Of a DNA stretch of 64,000 bases, positions 57,247 through 64,000 are shown one piece after another. Location: positions 24,913,498 through 24,977,497 of the forward strand of contig CM065174.1 in NCBI GenBank assembly GCA_033026295.1. The letters are read 5' to 3'. The position numbers and the translations under genes are program-made. The notes below the pieces were generated by a model that worked only from the letters and a program-made list of their open reading frames with translations, ran no database searches and had not been told where the DNA came from. Position 1 is the stretch's first letter; each line of letters starts with the position of its first letter. The DNA comes from Channa striata. Taxonomy: Eukaryota > Chordata > Actinopteri > Anabantiformes > Channidae.

Positions 57247-60200
57247 GAGGAAATGCTCTTTTAAAGCCAAGCTTGTATTTAACAATTACTGCACCAAACT
57301 CAAATAAAACTGTGCCTGCATTCTTATTTAGCCTAAATACACTCAGGAAAGAATGGAAATAAGCTTGTGGCATGTTTCCTTATAAGACAGTACATGTATG
57401 TAATTCCAGCATCCTTTTATGCTCGCAATCGCCTTTTCTCAGCGAGGAAAAGCTGTTTTGAAGCAAAGCTTGTATTTAACAATTTCTGCACCAAACTCAA
57501 ATAAAACAGTGTCTACCGTCTTATTTAGCCTAAATACACTCAGGAGAGACTGAAAATAAGCTTGTGGGATATTTCCTTAAAAGACAGTTATTCAGGCATC
57601 CTTTTATGCTCAAATCGCCTTTTCTCAGCGTGGAAATGCTGTTTTGAAGCAAAGCTTATATTTAACAATTACTGCACAAAACTCAAATAAAACTGTGTCT
57701 GCCTATTTGTTTAGCCTAAATACACTTAGGAGAGACTGAAAATAAGCTTGTGGGATGTTTCCTTATAAAACAGTAAATGTATGTAATTCCAGCATCCTTT
57801 TATGCGCAATCGCCTTTTCTCAGCGAGGAAATGCTGTTTTGGAGCCAAGCTTGTATTTAACAATTTCTGCACCAAACTCAAATAAAAATGTGTCTGCCTT
57901 CTTGTTTAGACTAAATACACTCAGGAGAGACTGGAAATAAGCTTGTGGGATGTTTCCTTAAAAGACAGTAAATGCATGTAATTCAAGCATCCTTTTATGC
58001 TCGCAATCGCCTTTTCTCAGCGTGGAAATGCTGTTTTGAAGCAAAGCTTGTATTTAACAATTACTGCACAAAACTCAAATAAACCTGTGTCTGCCTTTTT
58101 ATTTAGCCTAAATACACTCAGGAGAGACTGAAAATAAGGTTGTGGGATGTTTCCTTATAAGACAGTACATGTATGTAATTCCAGCATCCTTTTATGCTCG
58201 AAATCGAATTTTCTCAGCGAGGAAATGCTGTTTTAAAGCCAAGCTTGTATTTAACAACAAACTCAAATAAAACTGTGTTTGCCTTCTTATTTACCCTAAA
58301 TACACTCAGGAGAGACTGAAAATAAGCTTGTGGGATATTTCCTTAATAGACAGTAATTCCAGCATCCTTTTATGCTCGCATTCGAATTTTCTCATCGAGG
58401 AAATGCAGTTATTCAGCAAAGCTTGTATTTAACAATTTCTGCACCAAACTCAAATAAAACTGTGTCTGCCTTCTTATTTAGCCTAAATACACTCAGGAGA
58501 GACTGAAAATAAGCTTGTGGGATGTTTTCTTAAAAGACAGTTATTCAGGCATCCTTTTATGCTCGCAATCGCTTTTTCTCAGCTTGGAAATGCTGTTTTG
58601 AAGCAAAGCTTGTATTTAACAATTACTGCACAAAACTCAAATAAAACTGTGTCTGCCTTTTATTTAGCCTAAATACACTCAGGAGAGACTGAAAATAAGC
58701 TTGTGGGATGTTTCGTTAAAAGACAGTTATTCCAACATCATTTTATGCTCGCAATCGCATTTTCTAAGCGAGGAAATGATGTTTTAAAGCAATCTTGTTT
58801 TTAACAATTTCTGCACCAGACTCAAATAAAACTGTGTCTGCCTTCTTATTTAGCCTAAATACACTCAGGAGAGACTGAAAATAAGCTTGTGGGATTTTTC
58901 CTTATAAAACAGTAATGCCTGCATCCTTTTATGCTCGCAATCGCCTTTTCTCAGCGAAGAATTGATTTTTTAAAGCAAAGCTTGTATTTAACAATTACTG
59001 CACAAAACTCAAATAAAACTGTGTCTGCCTATTTGTTTAGCCTAAATACACCAAGGAGAGACTGAAAATAAGCTTGTGGGATTTTTCCTTATACGACAGT
59101 AATGCCTGCATCCTTTTATGCTCGCAATCGCCTTTTCTCAACGAAGAATTGATGTTTTAAAGCAAAGCTTGTATTTAACAATTACTGCACCAAACTCAAA
59201 TAAAACTGTGTCTGCCTATTTGTTTAGCCTAAATACACCAAGGAGAGACTGAAAACAAGCTTGTGGGATTTTTCCTTATACGACAGTAATGCCTGCATCC
59301 TTTTATGCTCGCAATCGCCTTGTCTCAGCGAGGAAATAATGTTTTAAAGCAATCTTATATTTAACAATTTCTGCACCAGACTCAAATAAAACTGTGTCTG
59401 CCTTCTTATTTAGCCTAAATACACTCAGGAGAGACTGAAAATAAGCTTGTGGGATGTTTCCTTATAAGACAGTAATGCCTGCATCCTTTTATGCTCGCAA
59501 TCGCCTTTTCTCAGCGAGGAAATGCTGTTTTGAAGCAAAGCTTGTATTTCACAATTTCTTCCCCAAACTCAAATAAAACAGTGTCTGCCTTCTTATTTAG
59601 CCTAAATACACTCAGGAGAGACAGAAAAAAAGCTTGTGGGATGTTTCCTTATAAGACAGTAAATGTATGTAATTCCAGCATCTTTTTAATGCTCGCAATC
59701 GCCTTTTCTCATCGAGGAAATGCTGTTTTAAAGCCAAGCTTGTATTTAACAATTTCTGCACCAAACTCAAATAAAACTGTATCTGCCTTCTTGTTTAGCC
59801 TAAATACATTCAAGAGAGACTGAAAATAATCTTGTGGGATGTTTCCTTATAAGAAAGTAAATGTATGTAATTCCAGCATCCTTTTATACTCGCAATCGCC
59901 TTTTCTCAGCGAGGAAATGCTGTTTTAAAGCAAGGCTTGTATTTAACAATTTCTGCACCAAACTCAAATAAAACTGTGTCTGCCTTCTTATTTAGCCTAA
60001 ATACACTCAGGAGAGACTGAAAATAAGCTTGTGGGATATTTCCTTAATAGACAGTAATTCCAGCATCCTTTTATGCTCGCAATCGCCTTTTCTCAGCGTG
60101 GAAATGCTGTTTTGAAGCAAAGCTTGTATTTAACAATTTCTGCACCAAACTCAAATAAAACTGTGTCTGCCTTCTTATTTAGCCTAAATACACTCAGGAG

Positions 60201-63200
60201 AGACTGAAAATAAGCTTGTGGGATGTTTCCTTAAAAGACAGTTATTCAGGCATCCTTTTATGCTCGCAATCGCCTTTTCTCAGCGTGGAAATGCTGTTTT
60301 AAAGCAAAGCTTATATTTAACAATTACTGCACAAAACTCAAATAAAACTGTGTCTGCCTTCTTATTTAGCCTAAATACACTCAGGAGAGACTGAAAATAA
60401 GCTTGTGGGATGTTTCCTTAAAAGACAGTTATTCCAGCATCATTTTATGCTCATAATCGCATTTTCTCAGGGAAGAAATGATGTTTTAAAGCAATCTTGT
60501 TTTTAACAATTTCTGCACCAGACTCAAATAAAACTGTGTCTGCCTTCTTATTTAGCCTAAATACACTCAGGAGAGACTGAAAATAAGCTTGTGGGATGTT
60601 TCCTTAAAAGACAGTTATTGCAGCATCCTTTTGTGCTTAGAATCGGCTTTTTCCAGCGAGGAAATGCTGTTTTGAAGCAAAGCTTATATTTAACAATTAC
60701 TGCACAAAACTCAAATAAAACTGTGTCTGCCTTCTTATTTAGCCTAAATACACTCAGGAGAGACTGGAAATAAGCTTGTGGGATATTTCCTTATAAAACA
60801 GTAAGTGTATGTAATTCCAGCATCCTTTTATGCGCGCAATCGGCTTCTCTCAGCGATGTAATGCTGTTTTAAAGCAAAGCTTGTATTTAACAATTTCTGC
60901 ACCAAGCTCAAATAAAACTGTGCCTGCCTTCTTATTTAGCCTAAATACACTCAGGAGAGACTGAAAATAAGCTTGTGGGATGTTTTCTTAAAAGACAGTT
61001 ATTCAGGCATCCTTTTATGCTCGCAATCGCCTTTTCTCAGCGTGGAAATGCTGTTTTGAAGCAAAGCTTGTATTTAACAATTACTGCACAAAACTCAAAT
61101 AAAACTGTGTCTGCCTTTTTATTTAGCCTAAATACACTCAGGAGAGACTGAAAATAAGCTTGTGGGATGTTTCGTTAAAAGACAGTTATTCCAACATCAT
61201 TTTATGCTCGCAATCGCATTTTCTAAGCGAGGAAATGATGTTTTGGAGCAAAGCTTAGATTTAACAATTTCTGCACCAAATTAAAATAAAACTGTGTCTG
61301 CCTTCTATTTAGCCTAAATACATTCAAGAGAGACTGAAAATAAGCTTGTGGGATGTTTCCTTAAAAGACAGTTATTGCAGCATCCTTTTGTGCTTAGAAT
61401 CGGCTTTTTCCAGCGAGGAAATGCTGTTTTGAAGCAAAGCTTATATTTAACAATTACTGCACAAAACTCAACTAAAACTGTGTCTGACTATTTGTTTAGC
61501 CTAAATACACCAAGGAGAGACTGAAAATAAGCTTGTGGGATGTTTCCTTATAAGACAGTAAGTGTATGTAATTCCAGCATCTTTTTATGCTCGCAATCGA
61601 ATTTTCTCAGCGAGCAAATGCTGTTTTAAAGCCAAGCTTGTATTTAACAACAACCTCAAATAAAACTGTGTTTGCCTTCTTATTTACCCTAATTACACTC
61701 AGGAGAGACTTAAAATAAGCTTGTGGGATGTTTCCTTATAAGACAGTAAATGTATGTAATTCCAGCATCCTTTTATGCTCAATCGCTTTTTCTCAGCTTG
61801 GAAATGCTGTTTTGAAGCAAAGCTTGTATTTAACAATTACTGCACAAAACTCAAATAAAACTGTGTCTGCCTTTTTATTTAGCCTAAATACACTCAGGAG
61901 AGACTGAAAATAAGCTTGTGGGATTTTTCCTTATAAAACAGTAATGCCTGCATCCTTTTATGCTCATAATCGCCTTTTCTCAGCGAAGAATTGATATTTT
62001 AAAGCAAAGCTTGTATTTAACAATTACTGCACAAAACTCAAATAAAACTGTGTCTGCCTTCTTATTTAGCCTAAATACACTCAGGAGAGACTGAAAATAA
62101 GCTTGTGGGATGTTTCCTTATAAGACAGTAATGCCTGCATCCTTTTATGCTCGCAATCGCCTTTTCTCAGCGAGGAAAAGCTGTTTTGAAGCAAAGCTTG
62201 TATTTAACAATTTCTTCACCAAACTCAAATAAAACAGTGTCTGCCTTCTTATTTAGCCTAAATACACTCAGGAGAGACAGAAAATAAGCTTGTGGGATTT
62301 TTCCTTATAAAACAGTAATGCCTCCATCCTTTTATGCTCGCAATCGCCTTTTCTCAGCGAAGAATTGATGTTTTAAAGCAAAGCTTGTATTTAACAATTT
62401 ATGCACAAAACTCAAATGAAACTGTGTCTGCCTTCTTATTTAGCCTAAATACACTCAGGAGAGACTGTAAATAAGCTTGTGGGATGTTTCCTTAAAAGAC
62501 AGTTATTGCAGCATCCTTTTGTGCTTAGAATCGGCTTCTCTCAGCGATGTAATGCTGTTTTAAAGCAAAGCTTGTATTTAACAATCTCTGCACCAAGCTC
62601 AAATAAAACTGTGCCTGCCTTCTTATTTAGCCTAAATACACTCAGGAGAGACTGAAAATAAGCTTGTGGGATGTTTTCTTAAAAGACAGTTATTCAGGCA
62701 TCCTTTTATGCTCGCAATCGCCTTTTCTCAGCTTGGAAATGCTGTTTTGAAGCAAAGCTTGTATTTAACAATTACTGCACAAAACTCAAATAAAACTGTG
62801 TCTGCCTTTTTATTTAGCCTAAATACACTCAGGAGAGACTGAAAATAAGCTTGTGGGATGTTTCGTTAAAAGACAGTTATTCCAACATCATTTTATGCTC
62901 GCAATCGCATTTTCTAAGCGAGGAAATGATGTTTTGGAGCAAAGCTTAGATTTAACAATTTCTGCACCAAATTAAAATAAAACTGTGTCTGCCTTCTATT
63001 TAGCCTAAATACATTCAAGAGAGACTGAAAATAAGCTTGTGGGATGTTTCCTTAAAAGACAGTAAATGTATGTAATTCCAATATCCTGTTATGCTCACTA
63101 ATCGCATTTTCTCAGCGAGGAAATGCTGTTTTAAAGCAAAGCTTGTATTTAACAATTTCTGCACCAAGCTCAAATAAAACTGTGTCTGCCTTCTTATATA

Positions 63201-64000
63201 GCCTAAATACATTCAAGAGAGACTGAAAATAATCTTATGGGATGTTTACTTATAAGACAGTAAATGTATGTAATTCCAATATCCTGTTATGCTCTTAATC
63301 GCCTTTTCTCAGCGAGGAAATGCTGTTTTGAAGCAAAGCTTATATTTAAAAATTACTGCACAAAACTCAAATAAAACTGTGTCTGCCTATTTGTTTAGCC
63401 TAAATACACTTGGGAGAGACTGAAAATAAGCTTGTGGGATGTTTCCTTAAAAGACAGTAAATGCATGTAATTCAAGCATCCTTTTATGCTGGCAATCGCC
63501 TTTTCTCAGCGTGGAAATGCTGTTTTGAAGCAAAGCTTGTATTTAACAATTACTGCACCAAACTCAAATAAAACTGTGTCTGCCTTTTTATTTAGCCTAA
63601 ATAAACTCAGGAGAGACTGTAAAAAGCTTATGGGATGTTTCCTTAAAAGACAGTTAGTGCAGCATCCTTTTGTGCTCACAATCGCCTTTTTCCAGCGAGG
63701 AAATGCTGTTTTGGAGCCAAGCTTGTATTGAACAATTTCTGCACCAAACTCAAATAAAACTGTGTCTGCCTTCTTGTTTAGCCTAAATACACTCAGGAGA
63801 GACTGGAAATAAGGTTGTGGGATGTTTCCTTATAAGACAGTACATGTATGTAATTCCAGCATCCTTTTATGCTCGCAATCGAATTTTCTCAGCGAAGAAA
63901 TGCTGTTTTAAAGCCAAGCTTGTATTTAACAACAAACTCAAATAAAACTGTGTTTGCCTTCTTATTTACCCTAATTACACTCAGGAGAGACTTAAAATAA
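57247..64000 (+). repeat. 8.5-kb higher-order repeat, copy 2 (partial)
   Basis: The second copy, cut by the window end. Differences from copy 1 include small indels ('gctcaaatcgcc' at ~57609 against 'gctcgcaatcgcc' at ~49084), a patch at 60,420-60,640 where the sequence switches to other monomers, and a net loss of about one monomer corresponding to 55,140-55,330. The retained private markers, such as 'aatgcagttattcagc' at 49883 and 58402, identify it as the homologue. Confidence 0.8.

Larger units (their letters stand above)
48723..64000 (+). repeat. Forward satellite, type 1 (right block) with ~8.5-kb superperiod
   Basis: About 80 head-to-tail monomers of the outer subfamily ('tatttaacaatt', 'taaatacactcagg', mostly 'gaggaaatg'). 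There are two length classes: ~196 bp with AAATGTATGTAATTCCAGC, and ~187 bp with 'agttattcaggc' or 'agtaatgcctgc' in its place (e.g. CTGCA at 51236, 51433, 51620). Several monomers carry private deletions, such as 'taacaacaaactc' at 49732, 55391, 58250, 61648 and 63928. Markers recur with an offset of ~8,520-8,536 bp. No inserted element or gene is visible. It continues beyond the right edge. Confidence 0.94.

Noticed and set aside
5846..64000. CRISPR-like array of regularly spaced repeats
   Set aside because: The whole ~190-bp unit is repeated head to tail with no unique spacers between short repeats, and the context is eukaryotic satellite DNA.

Overview
The window looks like eukaryotic nuclear DNA, most likely from a ray-finned fish. 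There is no prokaryotic gene organisation. The only recognisable protein-coding remnants are two degenerate LINE retrotransposons: one RTE-clade element of the kind abundant in teleosts, and one fragment with a CR1/L2-type endonuclease. Nearly everything else is one AT-rich satellite family with a monomer of about 186-198 bp. I see no host gene, tRNA, rRNA or CRISPR array. The organism call rests on resemblance of the LINEs to fish families and is an inference.

Layout. 1 to ~838: decayed LINE endonuclease fragment on the minus strand, running off the left edge. ~839-1022: one diverged satellite unit in the orientation called 'forward' here. 1023-~1092: a short GC-rich non-satellite insert at an inversion point. 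~1093-1934 and 5025-5844: satellite in reverse orientation, split by a 3.09-kb RTE-clade LINE (1935-5024, minus strand) flanked by a perfect 16-bp target-site duplication. 5845-5892: second inversion point, marked by a short triplicated motif. 5893-~6655: forward satellite of an outer subfamily (type 1). ~6656-48622: about 42 kb of a homogenised subfamily (type 2), mixing several monomer variants with multi-kilobase internal duplications. 48623-48722: a gap of exactly 100 N. 48723-64000: type 1 satellite again, organised with a superperiod of about 8.52 kb.

The window reads as the edge and interior of a large, actively rearranging satellite array (centromeric, pericentromeric or another heterochromatic block). 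Homogenised type 2 repeats sit between more variable type 1 repeats. Transposon insertions and inversions occur only in the first 6 kb; the remaining 58 kb shows no recognisable insertion. The RTE carries one in-frame stop and four frameshifts in a single long ORF, so it is dead although its catalytic residues can still be read. Small open frames throughout the array are translations of the monomer and are not treated as genes.

The most notable structural points are the 8.5-kb higher-order period after the gap, a ~6-7 kb duplicated domain in the core, a short hairpin in each monomer that is perfectly paired in type 2 but usually holds one wobble or mismatch in type 1, and evidence of exchange within single monomers.
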